Source: Scedosporium boydii (Eukaryota; Ascomycota; Sordariomycetes; Microascales; Microascaceae). Taken from it: a DNA stretch of 64,000 nucleotides. The notes beneath the pieces were generated by a model. It did not search any database, was not told where the DNA came from, and was given only the letters and a program-made list of their open reading frames with translations. This document shows positions 23,659 through 35,700 of the stretch, piece by piece (the first letter of the stretch is position 1; each line of letters begins with the position of its first letter). Both the position numbers and the translations under genes were made by a program. The stretch spans positions 155,396 to 219,395 of the forward strand of contig NJFT01000047.1 in NCBI GenBank assembly GCA_002221725.1, written 5' to 3'.

Positions 23659-25085
23659 TGAGCGTATCTTCAGAGTGGAAGGAACCCAACTGTGGTTTCT
23701 GGATGTAATGGGCTTGATGAGTTTGGAAATTGATGTTTGTCTGTGAGAAGCCACGAGATGGATTAACAAAATGGAAAAAGCGGGATCTTGATTGGAGATA
23801 GACAAGAGGAGGACTTACTCTTCTAGGGGGCTAGAGATTCATTTTAAGCAGGCAAAGGGGCAAGAGAATGTGAATGTTGAACACAGGAATGGAGAAAATT
23901 AGCTCCGTGACTGCTCAAAGACCTCTCATGATAAGAGATCAATTGGTATTTTTCACAACGAGTTTCTGTTTGCCCCAAACATGGGCCAATTCATTCATCC
24001 TCGCCCTCGACAGAAATGGATAGCTCAAAGAATCATACCCTTGGGTGCTCCTTCCTCGCTGTGATCTTTTACAAGGAGGACATTGGATAATCAGTGTATC
24101 AGCACTGAAGCTGGGGATATTCAACTTGCCCATATGAAATTTCAGCTTGCCTCGATCTAGGGGTGTGATGCACCCCACGCTGCAGGAAAGAGCACTGCTG
24201 TGAGGTTAAATTTTGGTCTCCAGCAGAAGCTGTTTACAGTGTAATTTGATCCATACGCACTGTACACCGGCAGTTGAGTGCAACTCAGTGGGAGCAGGAA
24301 CGACTTACACCTCACCTCAACTGGCGATGAACTACGAAGTACTTCTGACATTTCCAACAAACTTGGAAGGTGTGACTTCGAGCTAGGCATCTACGGCTCC
24401 CCTCCTACACGTCCTTGGGGCCCCACCGCTCCTGATCCTAATTACATACAGTTTCTGTTATGCTCACGACACTCCGAGCACCAGAAAATCCCAAGTTTCT
24501 TGCCAGACTCTTTTTCTCCTACGTACCTGTGTCGATGGGCTCAACCCCCCTGGCTAGTGTTTTCAGCTTCTGCACCAGAGCGTTGACAGAAAGGCGCAGC
24601 TAATAAAGTGCCTTCCACCTCCGATTTAAGGATAGATGCACAAGTGCCGCTGGCACTACAAAGTTGATCACGAAGACTGGACCTTAGAGGCAGCTCAGAC
24701 TGAAATTCGCCTATCGAGGCCTTCATATATCTATCATCTTCAAGCGAAGGAGATATCTAATATAAGAAAAGCGGAAAAAAGGCTTTTATCTTCCTGCAGC
24801 CTCCTCGCGAGCCGCCGTTGCTTCCATCATATTGTACAACAAAAAAGGTTCTCGTTTCATGACATGGTTCTCGTTTCCAATTTCAACAGTTGTCCCTAGA
24901 CACCGAGCACCAAAAAGATATATACACCCAGTTAAAAAAAAATGAACAAAGAAAAAAAGTGGTTATGTCGTGAAGCTCATATTCCCCTCCGACATGAGCC
25001 TCGAAAAGCAGAGTAAAATAAGCGGGGGTGGGGACAAGAACAAGATATTGCATCCAGTCTGGATATATAAAAGTTGTGGCGGCGG
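23659..25085. other. intergenic region containing a leader intron
   Basis: The left end holds the 5' leader and 78-nt leader intron (23741-23818) of the hypothetical gene. The right end is the 3' flank of the next minus-strand gene. No further gene seen. Confidence 0.5.
24333..24341 (+). repeat. TACGAAGTA motif copy
   Basis: Exact copy that continues as TACGAAGTACTTCTG, the same 15 bases as the copy at 28821; GAAGTACTTC inside it is palindromic. Confidence 0.65.
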
Positions 25086-26831
25086 TCACCTCTCAGGTTC
25101 GCCCTTCTTAAACCCCAACGCCTTCTTAATCCTCGTATACAACTTCACCTTCGCAGGCGGCTCAGAAACCCCGTCTCCAAAGCCATCATCCGGCATCGTC
25201 ATCGACTTCCTCTTTTCCGGCGGCGCTGCCATCCTTCGGCGCATAAACGCCGCCCCCGTAGACGAAGCCCGTTTCATCTCGTTGGTGGTCATTTGCTGTT
25301 GCGGCGGTTGCGATTGCATCGTGGAGGACGGCGAGATCGAAACGGCCGGTGAGGGGGGCACCGCGGTGGGTTGGCATGTTCCGCAGCCGTTGCTCAGGGG
25401 TGTTGGCAAGCGCACGGGAGGTAACGGCGTCGATACCCTGCGCGAGCGGGTTACTTGTTGGGTGGGTAAGCTGGTCGTCGAGGGAGGTGCTATCATATTG
25501 GGACAGTTTCTTGGCGTCGCTGAGATGATACCGAGCTGCTGGAGGGATATCCACATTGCAGACACGGTAATAAATGTGCGCGTGCGCTGATCGACGGGAA
25601 GAATCGTTCTTTCCGAGGTTCGTTCTTCGAGTGGGATGGGAGATGCGCCGTTGGCGTCGAAGGAGTAAGGCCGAGTAGGGGGATGCCTTGCGGAAGAGTG
25701 GGGAGATACGGTAGTGTAGTGGTTGAGAACCTCGAGCGTAGATTGCGTGAGGGTTCCCATGATGGGGTGTCGTCTCGACGTCGGGTCGATGATGCTAAAG
25801 GTAAATTTGTAATGTTCCTCATCTTCGAATGCGATCCTCCTCTTAACCCACCGCGCTGTTATGGCGCGTCCCTCTTCGTTTATGTGAACGAACTCGTAGG
25901 ATCCATTGGGCAATATACTCGCAGTCCAGATCGACCCATCGGCAAGGACAACATCGGTGCATCCAAAGCCGGATGTAAGTCGCGGGCTAATAACGGCAAG
26001 CAGTTCTCTGCTGCCAAGAGGGTCGCTATTATCATCATCGGACCCTTCCGAATCGTAATCCTCGCTCTCCGCGATAATTACATCATCGGGCCCGAGATGG
26101 CTCCCGAGGCGGAGAAGCCTAGGAAACCGCTTCGAGAGGCGCGTACCGATTAAAGAGCCTCGGAGAATACTCGACGATAGGGCATCGAAGGCCGGTTTCG
26201 GCCGCGGCTCCGTCAGCTGCTGGAGCTGAAGGAGGAGCTTCGGGCGCACGTGGATGAAACGGCGGTGCTTATATCCGGGAGGCTGCGCAACCAGATATCT
26301 CATGGCTGACCTCGGGGTCCTCCTCTTCTTTCTCCCGTGGAAAAGAGACGTGGAATTCCCGTCACTGAGTTCGGAGTATGCACTCTCGTCCTCGCTATGG
26401 ACTGCCCAGTTCACAGCCGGTGACCGTACGTCGGATCGCGGCTGCACGCTTGGTTCCCTTGGTTCCCTTAGTTCCCTTGGCTCGTCTGCATCGGACTCCG
26501 GTTCCGCGAATCTCACAACATGCTGGCTTCTGGAAAAGGATTCCGATTTCGGTCGGGGTCGGAAAGGTCGCACTTCTGGTGTTGGGGTTCCGGGTGATTC
26601 TATAAAGGATTCCGGCCTGGAGGAGGATGATGATGCTTGGCCTTTGGCGTTGGGTTCTTCGTCTTGGAATGAGAGGCGTCGTGGGGTTGAGTAGGTTGTT
26701 GTGTTAGTTTCGTGATCCGACATCTGTCGAAGAGCGGATCTCAAATAAGGTATCCGTAATGGCGGACGGTTTTGCGGTGGCGGCAATGAATATTCGTGGC
26801 CATGCAGACTGGCCCCAGAGTGAAGGAACAT
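25086..26831 (-). CDS. fungal hypothetical protein with acidic stretches and a central conserved-looking domain
   Basis: Single-exon frame of 581 aa, unrecognised. The N-terminal third is Ser/Pro/Arg-rich with an acidic segment. A basic patch GRKKRRTPRSAMRY near residue 165 could be a nuclear signal. Residues about 175-370 look folded, including VISPRLTSGFGCTDVVLADG, SIWTASILPNGSYEFVHI and HYKFTFSIIDPTSRRHP, suggesting a beta-rich domain. The C-terminus is basic (VKLYTRIKKALGFKKGEPER). The ATG at 26831 has ACA immediately upstream (good -3 A); an alternative Met at 26723 (MSDHETN) has poorer context. No signal peptide. Function not inferred. Confidence 0.75.
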   Translation of the reverse strand: MFLHSGASLHGHEYSLPPPQNRPPLRIPYLRSALRQMSDHETNTTTYSTPRRLSFQDEEPNAKGQASSSSSRPESFIESPGTPTPEVRPFRPRPKSESFSRSQHVVRFAEPESDADEPRELREPREPSVQPRSDVRSPAVNWAVHSEDESAYSELSDGNSTSLFHGRKKRRTPRSAMRYLVAQPPGYKHRRFIHVRPKLLLQLQQLTEPRPKPAFDALSSSILRGSLIGTRLSKRFPRLLRLGSHLGPDDVIIAESEDYDSEGSDDDNSDPLGSRELLAVISPRLTSGFGCTDVVLADGSIWTASILPNGSYEFVHINEEGRAITARWVKRRIAFEDEEHYKFTFSIIDPTSRRHPIMGTLTQSTLEVLNHYTTVSPHSSARHPPTRPYSFDANGASPIPLEERTSERTILPVDQRTRTFITVSAMWISLQQLGIISATPRNCPNMIAPPSTTSLPTQQVTRSRRVSTPLPPVRLPTPLSNGCGTCQPTAVPPSPAVSISPSSTMQSQPPQQQMTTNEMKRASSTGAAFMRRRMAAPPEKRKSMTMPDDGFGDGVSEPPAKVKLYTRIKKALGFKKGEPER

Positions 26832-26970
26832 TGTCGTGGCGAATGCCTCTTAAACATTCGCGAAAGGCAGACTGGATAGGTACTTCATAGCACCAGTGTC
26901 TAGCCGATGCTTCCGGACCGGATATGGAATTGAAAAACGAGCCCAGGCCGTTTTGGGTGAGAGGATCGGG

Positions 26971-27020
26971 GAAAAGAAAAAAAGAAGAAAAAAAGAAAAA
27001 GAAAAAAGAAAAAAAGAAAA
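26971..27020 (+). repeat. purine (GA/AAAG) tract
   Basis: Uninterrupted A/G run with repeated GAAAAA units, upstream of the minus-strand hypothetical gene; probably a simple promoter-proximal homopurine tract. Confidence 0.6.
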
Positions 27021-28820
27021 TGACCGAGCGTTCAGGAGCAGGCGGGGCGGGCTGCGATGATGGCCGGTGGTGCTATCGCGAGTTGGAACAGGAATCGGCG
27101 AGCTGGGTTGGTCCAGGATAAGACACTGCTGCAGGTGTAGGTACAGGACAGTCGGTCAGCGGGGTGGGGGACAAGACCTTGCAGGGCTAGCAGTGGATTT
27201 GCAGCGGGCTGGGATGGGATGATGGGTTGGGTTGGGGCTAGTTAGCCCAAACGGACAATCTACAAGACGCGGATCCCGAGGAGGCTCGTGAAGAAAGTGG
27301 GTAGAAAGGTGAGCAAACGGCGACTAGAACGGTGTGTGTGTGCCAAGGCCCAAGGCTCACTAGGGGGGTGGGTAAGAAACAAGAAACTGAAGCCGAGGGA
27401 AACGACAGAAAAGGTGTGCGCAAGAGGGTTGACAACAAGCGACAGCCTTATTTTGATATGCCGAAAATGAAACCAATGTCGTCCTGTCAGATGGATAGAC
27501 CCGCAGTGCAGGTTTCAATCGAAGGGGTTCTCCCAACGATGACACTCGTCGGGAAGCCCGGGTAGGCTAAGATGGTGTTAAGACGTGAATGGCAAGGTGT
27601 GAGAAGGCGGGGAGACCATGTAATGTGCAGCCAGTGCAGCCAGGTTGAAGTCCGATTTGAGCCGCGACGGGGAATTTGGTGCCCGACTCTCCGAGGCGGA
27701 AGAGGAGACGGAGAGACTTCAAGGTGCGATGAATGGTTTCGAGAAAAAAGAGATGACAGTAACCAGTATTATACTGCCAAAGGAGCCTTCGAAGGTTCAA
27801 GTGTTGTGGCGGTCAGAGAAAAGAAGGTTGGGCTGAGGGCAACCTGATGTACAGCTGTACCCCTGTAAGCTGTATGTAGGCCTCGATCAATCCAAGCGCT
27901 AATCGGTCGATAGAGCTGCGCTTCTTTGCATCCAAGGATCCAAGGAGGGCAGGTCTCCTTTTGGAGGTCAGTGGAGAGGAGCGGAGAGGAGAGTTGAGCA
28001 CAAAGCGAGAAATACGAGTACGATGAGGATTGTCTTGGATTTGACCGTTTGACGTGGGGGCTGTCTTTGGATGGGCAAACAGCACTGGTCAAGGCGAGGT
28101 CGTGTGCGTGTGCTGTGCGTGTGCGTGTGGTTGTGCTTCTGCGTGCTCTTTCTCTCCCTTAAACTGGTCCCTCGTGTCGCCGGGGTAAATATGTTGTGTT
28201 GCGCGTCTTATTTGGACGGTCTCCTGGGATTTGTTCAATTGGACCCAGTCGAGTGGAACCTCTTGATCCTGCTTGCTCTTTCTGGACACTTATTTTGGAC
28301 GATCGCGATGCGTCTGATTGCGAATGTGGTCTTTGATGTTTGGATGATGGGAGGAGGCAAAGAGACGAGAAGGGGGGCAACCTCGAGCAGCCGACCCTAT
28401 TTGAGGCTCACTTTTTCTGTATGACGATAAGCTTATCCCCTTATTTCTCTATTTTTGCCGTGACAACTCCCAAAAGAGGAGGAAGGTGACCCGGAACGGG
28501 GGGTGGCTATGGTGGTACGGTTGCGACTCTCCCTTCAACAGGAGATGGGTGGTGCTGACCAGTGACGACCAGTGACAGGCTAGGTGATCAGGAAAGCTGG
28601 GGAGACGGTCGGACGGGTGGAAATTGTTGGTTCCGGTCAGGGATAGGGCTGCAAACTCCGTGATTCCTCGTAAGATCGGTGGCGACACCGCAGTAGAACA
28701 TGCAGGAGTGAGAGCTAGCACTAAAGTGCTGCCTGATTATCCCGGAAATAATTGCTGTTGGTTGTGATGAGAAACGGGTATGAAGTAGGGTAGTATGATA
28801 CGAAGATGGAGGGGCGGGAG

Positions 28821-28829
28821 TACGAAGTA
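28821..28829 (+). repeat. TACGAAGTA motif copy
   Basis: Exact copy continuing as TACGAAGTACTTCTG; a second partial copy, CGAAGTACGA, follows at about 28858. Confidence 0.65.
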
Positions 28830-30653
28830 CTTCTGGGCGGACGGGGACGTGCAATGCGAAGTACGAGAATGGAAGGGCAATAGACAGTGGAGCGGAGGAG
28901 TCGAGAGCTCCAGAGCTCACTCGAGAAGCAAACCCGAATGCGATCGGTGTCAATGGACTTGGACCAGGATCAGGATTGGGACTGGAACTGGGACCAGCCA
29001 CGTGGAATGGGAAGCTGCATCACAAACTGCTTTGGCTAAAAAGGATCTTACACCGCAGCAGAAAACGAAGACATGTTTGGGCTCTTTTAAAGGAGAAGAT
29101 CACGATCACAAAGAAATTCTGTTGGGCCAAGAGACCATGACGTTCTCGAGCACTCTAATCGCAGACCTAGATTTACCTAGATTTACTTAGATTTACCTCT
29201 ATTACTAAATGCCACGGGCGTATTATTCAACTTCCCGAGGTCGCTGTTAAACTTTTTGAAGCTTCCAGCCTCTGATTCATTTTGGGGAATCGGCACCGAA
29301 GGAGTTTCTGGTAGCCATCAATGGCTGGTAGCTAAGAGTAGCTAATACTGATTACAACGGAATGGGTAACCCCGATCCGCACACTCTTCGCAACTCTCTC
29401 GGCCACTGCGAAGCCTCGAAGGCAGCTCTGGTGGTGTATGGCACCCACTCTTTTTTCGCTAGCCGCCAGACCGCCTGGCTTTGGCGCCGAAGGAGGAATT
29501 TGATGTCCCAACGATTTGATTTCATGTCTACGAATTAAGTCCGTAGAATTGGCTCATTCAATTCATATTCATTAATAGGGAGGCAGAGTTTACGTTGCTC
29601 ATTCCACAGCAGTCTCGTACGAGTCACGTTGCCTCGACTACGCTATTCCACCGACCTGCCCCAGGTGAGAGATGTGAAATTCTGTTGCCTGCTGTATCGT
29701 ACTGTTTGCTGTAGCATCATGTGGGTTAGCAGTTGAGGGCATTCTGAACGCAATTAAACTACACAAGAAGGCGGTCGGCGCTGCGGGTTGAATCGATTCC
29801 GCTGGTGGATGCTTCCGCAACAGCTGATTAGTCGTTCCCTGCTGTGGGCCACCGCCTGACGGAGACGAGCGAGAGGGCAAACTAGTCGGGACACGTCTAT
29901 CGTCAAATACGTGGTGGACCAGGCCAGGCTTAGCGTAGACGTGGGATTAATTGAGATGCGGGAGTATCTGCGTATCTGGTTGCAGGGGGGGGCTTTAAGG
30001 TAACCTTGACGATCATCAACGCATTGCAGCCGCCAAGGGGGGCCTTGAGAACTTTGTTTACAGGCGAGTACGAAAGATATGAGATGAGGATATCATTTCG
30101 GATTCCATGGCTCCCGACTCAGGCCAGACCCTCGGCCGTATTGATCGTGTGCGCTCGAGAGATACAATGATACTTCACACTTCGTAACAAGGGCTTGGCG
30201 CGGATTTCCTGCACGCACTTTGCCAAGAGATTCGGTACAACGGCACTCACCGTGGGGATCAAGATCATGTTCTGATTGATGACGCAGTTCAGCGCCGTTT
30301 TTAATATTGCTGGGGATCCCAGGACAGATCAGGATAAGCTCCACCACAAGCTAGTCCTGCCAGGGACTGGGGGACTTGGCCGACGACGAAGTGGGAAGAA
30401 ACAATGGAACATTGAAGTGAAAGGCTCTGCAGGCACTTGACTTGATCAATGTCCTCTGGTAAGGTACGAAGCGTGACTCCCGTCCCTTCGCAGTTTATTC
30501 GCGGACAGCTGGCGATTTCTCGGCCTGCAGGCACCGGAAACGGACATCGAAATGCATCTATCAGCGGACTCCATTCCGAGTATTCGGATTAAGATTTTGT
30601 TTCAACCGGCCACGAGTCCTGATCAAATTCGTTTCCCGAACCACAATTATTCG

Positions 30654-30662
30654 TACTTCGTA
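30654..30662 (-). repeat. TACGAAGTA motif copy
   Basis: Exact copy read as TACTTCGTA, flanked on both sides to give CGTACTTCGTAC. Confidence 0.6.
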
Positions 30663-31370
30663 CAACATATTCTTCGGAGCCGAGGCACTCCACGCTGTGG
30701 GGGTTTTGCTAGTTTCTTCTCCGCTCTTCTTCTCTGAAAACCGGGAAAATAAGGTCATCTCTCGGGCGAGGCTACGCAGAGAAGATCTCCACAAGGGTTC
30801 CGCATGTGGGAACTTTTTAGCCTCGTATACCAAAAAAAAAAAAGGAGCAAAAAAAGATGAAAAAAAGTTTGATCGGTTGAGTTGATTATTCCAAATCCTG
30901 CGGAATTCCATTTCCTACGATCCGTCCCGACTTCTGTGGAGATCGAACTCGCATCAAAGTCGACTCGAACTCGGAATTTTGTTTGGATGGAACTTGCCGT
31001 CTCTGCAAGGCAATTTGCAATTTGGCATGTGCAACAGCAACGCCAACTGCAACTGGGAAGTCGCGGTCGCGTACCTCTAATTTCGAACCTCACCCTCAGA
31101 TAACGGTGGACGCTCAAGGCATACCTGCCCGCGACGGAGGATAGACCAAGTGAGATCAATTGATCCGGCCAATTCTCTTCTCGTGACTCTAATTAACTCA
31201 CACTACTCCACGACCGACACATTTTCGCCTAATTTCCGGATTTACCGAGCTTTACGTGTCGACAGCGCCCGCCCTTGATGGGCAGAAGCCCAGAGCTCCG
31301 AAGTAGATGAGACCCTACATACACCATAGCTTCTCCAAGAAATCGATCAAGCTCCCCCGAGAAGATCGCC

Positions 31371-32896
31371 ATGGCCAAGTCTCAACAGGGCACGTCCACC
31401 AGCGACAGGACGATCCTCCTCGGGGTCTTCGTCGCCTGGAAAGCCTTCCTCCTCGCCATCGCCCTGGGCAGCTCCACTACCCCGTCATATGACACCTCCA
31501 CGTCTCTAGCGCTCAACCTCCCACCCGACCATGTCGCCGCCGCCGTCTCCTCCTCAGCTCTCTCGCCGCATTCCTCGCCGAGCTTAACTGACATCATCGC
31601 AGCACGACTCACCCGCTGGGACGCCATCTACTTCACCCAGTCGGCGAACCGCGGCTACGTCTTCGAGCAAGAGTGGGCCTTCGGCGCTGGTCTGCCCCTC
31701 CTAGTGTCCAGGGTCGTCCTGCCGCTGGCATCTCGCCTCGGCCTAGGGTCCCATGGGCAGCTCACCGTGAAGTCGGCGGCCCTAGCTGCCATCGCCGTGT
31801 CTCATTTGAGTCACCTACTCACTGTGTTCCTCCTCTATTCCCTAGTCCGACGCCTCTTCCCCGGTCGCGGGAACCTTGCTCTGACTACAAGCTTACTACA
31901 TGTACTATCGCCTGCCGGCCTCTTCCTCTCCGCACCCTACGCTGAGTCCCTCTTCTCCTGTCTCTCTTTCGCGGGCTATCTCGTCTATGTGTCATCGGGG
32001 GGAGGATCTGCGGTTCGCCATAGTCTGGGCCTAGTTATTTCGGGCACCCTACTCGGCCTCGCCACAACATGTAGGACCAACGGCATCCTCAACGGCATCA
32101 TCTTCGCCGTCGAGCTACTAGCCACTCTTCACGTGTTTGCGCGCTCGCCGCGGCTTACCAACGCCTTTACCGTGGCTTCTTCCATCGTCGGCGGTGTCCT
32201 CGTCGGCCTTGGGAGTGTGGCACCCCAGATCGTCGCTTATTTGCGCTACTGTTCCGAAGCATCCGGCGACGGCGGGCTGAAGAGACCCTGGTGCACGAAG
32301 CTGGTCCCTAGCATCTATGACTTTGTCCAAGAACAGTACTGGTACGTTTCTTCTCTTTTGAACCCACTAAAACACTTACCTTTCCCCCACCACCACCACC
32401 CACCTTCACCCGACTAGCTCCGAAAAGGGGGATTAGATTTACCTAGAACCAAAAAGTCTATTCTAGCCAAGAAAGGATGAGAACCTTAACACATACTCTT
32501 AGGAATTGCGGCTTCCTCCGTTACTGGACCCTTGGAAACCTCCCACTCTTCCTTCTAGCTCTGCCCATGCTTGGTCTCATGCTCACCTCTTCCTACACCA
32601 CCATTGTGCCTATGATACCATCCGCCATCACCGATCTGCGCTCCACCACACCCTCTACCCGTCTCCTCTTGTCCTTATCCGTCGGCCAGGGTCTCCTCGC
32701 CCTACTGGCCTTCACAAACTATCACGTCCAGGTCATCACGCGCCTCGCTTCTGCCTACCCTATATGGTACATCTGGGTAGCTCGCTCCCTCCAGAGCAAA
32801 TCCCGCAGTAGCCTTCCCCGCAACATTGTCATGTACATGGTCCTCTACGCCTCCGTTCAAGGCGTCCTCTTCGCGTCCTTCTTACCTCCAGCTTAA
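31371..32896 (+). CDS. gpi18: GPI mannosyltransferase 2 (PIG-V/Gpi18)
   Basis: ER multi-pass enzyme that adds the second mannose to the glycosylphosphatidylinositol precursor, needed for GPI-anchored cell-wall proteins. Two exons, 31371-32341 and 32503-32896, split a Trp codon (TG/G) around a 161-nt intron and give 454 aa. The family core is clear: LTRWDAIYFTQSANRGY near residues 81-97 with the lumenal Trp-Asp expected at the active site, EQEWAFG just after, HVLSPAGLFLSAPYAESLFS near 180-199, RTNGILNG, PWC near the exon border, and a hydrophobic C-terminal half with FTNYHVQVITR. At least eight hydrophobic segments are visible. The start lies in CGCCATGGCC, a strong context. It converges with the PP2A activator. 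Confidence 0.95.
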
Positions 32897-33625
32897 AAAA
32901 AAGAAACACTCGAGGTTTAAGCACCTCGTCCGAAATTATAGAATAGACTATGTCTTTTGTAACAATACAGATATGCATAAAGATATACACTTCACTGTAA
33001 ATTTCCTAATTGCGACGCTGTGGCGGTCAAGTTTACGGGAAGCTTTTCTCCCTCGGCCCACCGCTGATCATATTCGGGCATGAGCAGTTTCCCTTTTAAG
33101 GCCGAGGCGGCGCTTATCGGTCCCCGGTGGTCCCCGCCTCCCATGTTCCCGGGGATTCCTTAAACGCCTGGCATTAAGGTAGGATAGGGTTTACCAAGGG
33201 AATGGTAGAAACGTCATAATGGGGTGGGTTTCCCCCGGGGATGCCCCCTCTTCCCTTCCTTCTTCGGACCTCTCCATAGCTTCAGCTTGAATTTGTAATT
33301 TTTCCTGGTTGCTTATGCTTCCAATGAGGTAGCTTAGGTGAGCTAAACGCCAGAATAAATCGAGGTGAAAAAAAAAATCAAATCGCGTCACATTATACTC
33401 TCCATCATTTTCTTGGCGAAGTTTTAGCTTCGTGACTCTGTTGAGATTTGTTTGGCTGTTCATGATACTCGTTCACATTCATATCTTATGACTAGTCCCT
33501 TTAGAGCCCATCCTAGGCACCCCCTCCACTGTGAGAAATGCGAATCCGAAGAACCCGGAACCAAAGTTCTTCCATTTGCTTCTCTCCCGCCCCACTAGCA
33601 TTTCACCTTTTTTATTTTCTACTCT
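32897..33625. other. convergent intergenic region gpi18 / PP2A activator
   Basis: Shared 3' flank, AT-rich after 32900. No gene seen. Confidence 0.5.
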
Positions 33626-35128
33626 TTACGCAGGGCCGCCCCTCGGTGGACCTCTTGCCGGTCCGGGCCGTTGTGTTACTCCGCCGGGGGGAATCCTCGA
33701 GTACGGAATCCCAGGACCCGTAGGCCCAGGCATTCCCCCGGCTTGGGCCCAAGGGGCTCCGGTTAATCCCATACCCCCCGAAGAAGGTAATGGACAAGCC
33801 ATTGCCGTAGGCTGGTTGGCCATGTGCACGGATTGAGTTGGAATAGAAGCCTCGGGGTCTTCGTCGAAGGAGAATAGGGAGCCGAAGGGGAAATGTTGGA
33901 CGACGGGGAACTTTGATAGAACTTCCGCGTTGAACATTTTGATCATACCCTGTATTTTTCGAAAGAAATTAGCAAACGGGACATTGAAGAAAGGGGATGC
34001 CTTGTACTTAAGTGAAGGACACATACCTTGTTAATCTTTCCCCATCCGTCCTGGACCCCGGAGACGTCAAAAAGAATAGGACTGTGTTCCCAAAACGGGC
34101 CCTTCTTTACATCGTTGATGAATCCGATGGCCGAGAAATACAAGTTTCTCTCGCGCTCACGCTCCACAATGTCGGCCTTGACAACGTCCCCAGTCTTGGG
34201 AGCGCCTCTCACTGACCCTTCAAGGGGCATTGGCTCATCGTCGGTAATCGGCCGCGTAAGTTGCGCGGAGCCGAAAATGTACGGCAGGAACGAATGGTCA
34301 TCGAGACCCCAGACGCCGTGAGATCCTGCAGGTTCTAGGGTGTAGGTGAGGATGACACGCCGGATGACATGTAGGTAGCTAAGATGAAGATTAGCCATGC
34401 TTCTGTGTAAATTGTCCAGGGAAGGGGGACGATAAGGACACATACGGCTCAAGGACGCCAAGAACCAAGCTCCTCTCCAAATCTCCCCCTTCTTTGCCAT
34501 CCTTGAAAGCACCAAGTTTCCAAAGACACCCCAAGAAGGCCAGGAAATTCAACTCATGACCCGTCCCATAATCCAATCTCTGCTCACTCCCAAACCCTCC
34601 CAAAAAGTACGCCCGCAACTCATCCCTCGGCCCCGCATTCCCCCCTTCCCCATCCGAAGAAGTAGAAGAAGAAGGAAAGCTCAACACCGCCTCATCAATA
34701 AACTCATCCATCAACGCATCAGTCCTCTCCGCCACCAACTTATGCCACTTCCTAAAGCTCACATTCCCGAACCGCCTCGGGCCGGGATCCGGCGGCGCCT
34801 CCTCCACCATAGCCTCCACTTTCTTCAATAAGCCCCTTAATCCCTTTACGGACGCCGGTAGAGACGACTCCGCCAGGGTGTCGAGCGTCCACGTCCTTGC
34901 CGTTTCGCGCCTCGCGGGGCCGGGCACTTTCCGGGGACACATGGCCCTGTTTAGCTGCATGATGAAGATGCCGATGTCTCTGTAGGCTTTTGAAACTAGG
35001 AACGTTTCTACATCGGGCCCTTCGTTGATGCGTTTGGAAGGCTTGGTGAAGGTGTGGGGGGTGGTGGGGTCGAGGACTGTGAGGGTGGGAAAGGATGCCG
35101 CCTGGCGGGGTGGTGCTGGAGGCTCCAT
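33626..35128 (-). CDS. rrd1: serine/threonine protein phosphatase 2A activator (PTPA; Rrd1 type)
   Basis: PP2A activator with peptidyl-prolyl cis-trans isomerase activity; it helps PP2A catalytic subunits adopt the active metal-bound form. Three exons (35128-34446, 34378-34027, 33949-33626) give 452 aa. Diagnostic motifs: FRKWHKLV near 130, [20 protein letters not shown] near 180, [20 protein letters not shown], and [13 protein letters not shown]. After [10 protein letters not shown] comes a Pro/Gly-rich tail of about 75 residues ending [10 protein letters not shown]. Long C-terminal tails are typical of fungal Rrd1 rather than the shorter Rrd2, which is why I chose that symbol; the assignment between the two paralogs is moderate, the family certain. 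Introns of 67 and 77 nt have clean GTATGT donors. Confidence 0.93.
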
Positions 35129-35700
35129 ATTTGGATTAAGAATGGGGATATGTGAAGGATATTGGGTATAAAAACAAAAATTCAGTGGGTATCTGAGAAT
35201 ATCGTCTTGTTTCTTACGTTTTCTGATGATGTTTGATGTTGATGCAATTGCTTCCTATATCGGCTGAGATGATGTTTGAAGTGTTGGAAGTGGGATGGGA
35301 TGAATGAGACGTGGCTTAGTCATCGCGAGATGCACTTCTTCCATCCTCGCGCTCAACCTCAACCCTGATGGATTCTCGTTCTGCATACAATACACGAATA
35401 CTCGGTAAATCTTTAAAAATGAATTTCAAAGAGACTTTTTCTTCGATTTTCATTCTTGTCCTTTTCTAGATTCAAAACTCCGGGACGAAGCAAATAATTC
35501 CGTGAGAAAATAGAAGACCAATCTGCGCCTTCCATCTCCCAAGAGCAGCCGGTTCCTATATGGCCCAGGTTATCTCTCCAACCTCAGAGACAGCTTCCCT
35601 ATCCTATTGTCCTAACAGCTATCAGCGGAAGCTTTATATCTCCTGTCAGATGAAACCGTAGTCCTCTCTCGAATAAGGATATTCATTCCACTCCCAAAAC
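35129..35700. other. intergenic region
   Basis: Promoter side of the PP2A activator and 3' flank of the next minus-strand gene. No gene seen. Confidence 0.5.

Larger units (their letters stand above)
26832..31370. other. 4.5-kb gene-poor region
   Basis: The largest gap in the window. It holds a pure A/G tract at about 26971-27020, a short tandem repeat with unit TAGATTTACC near 29168-29198, two exact TACGAAGTA copies and a variant at 30179. Open frames up to 137 codons are low-complexity and show no family features. The right end is the gpi18 promoter. Confidence 0.5.

Noticed and set aside
28588..29001. 137-codon minus-strand frame
   Set aside because: Low-complexity Pro/Ser text in a gap without splice or promoter support.
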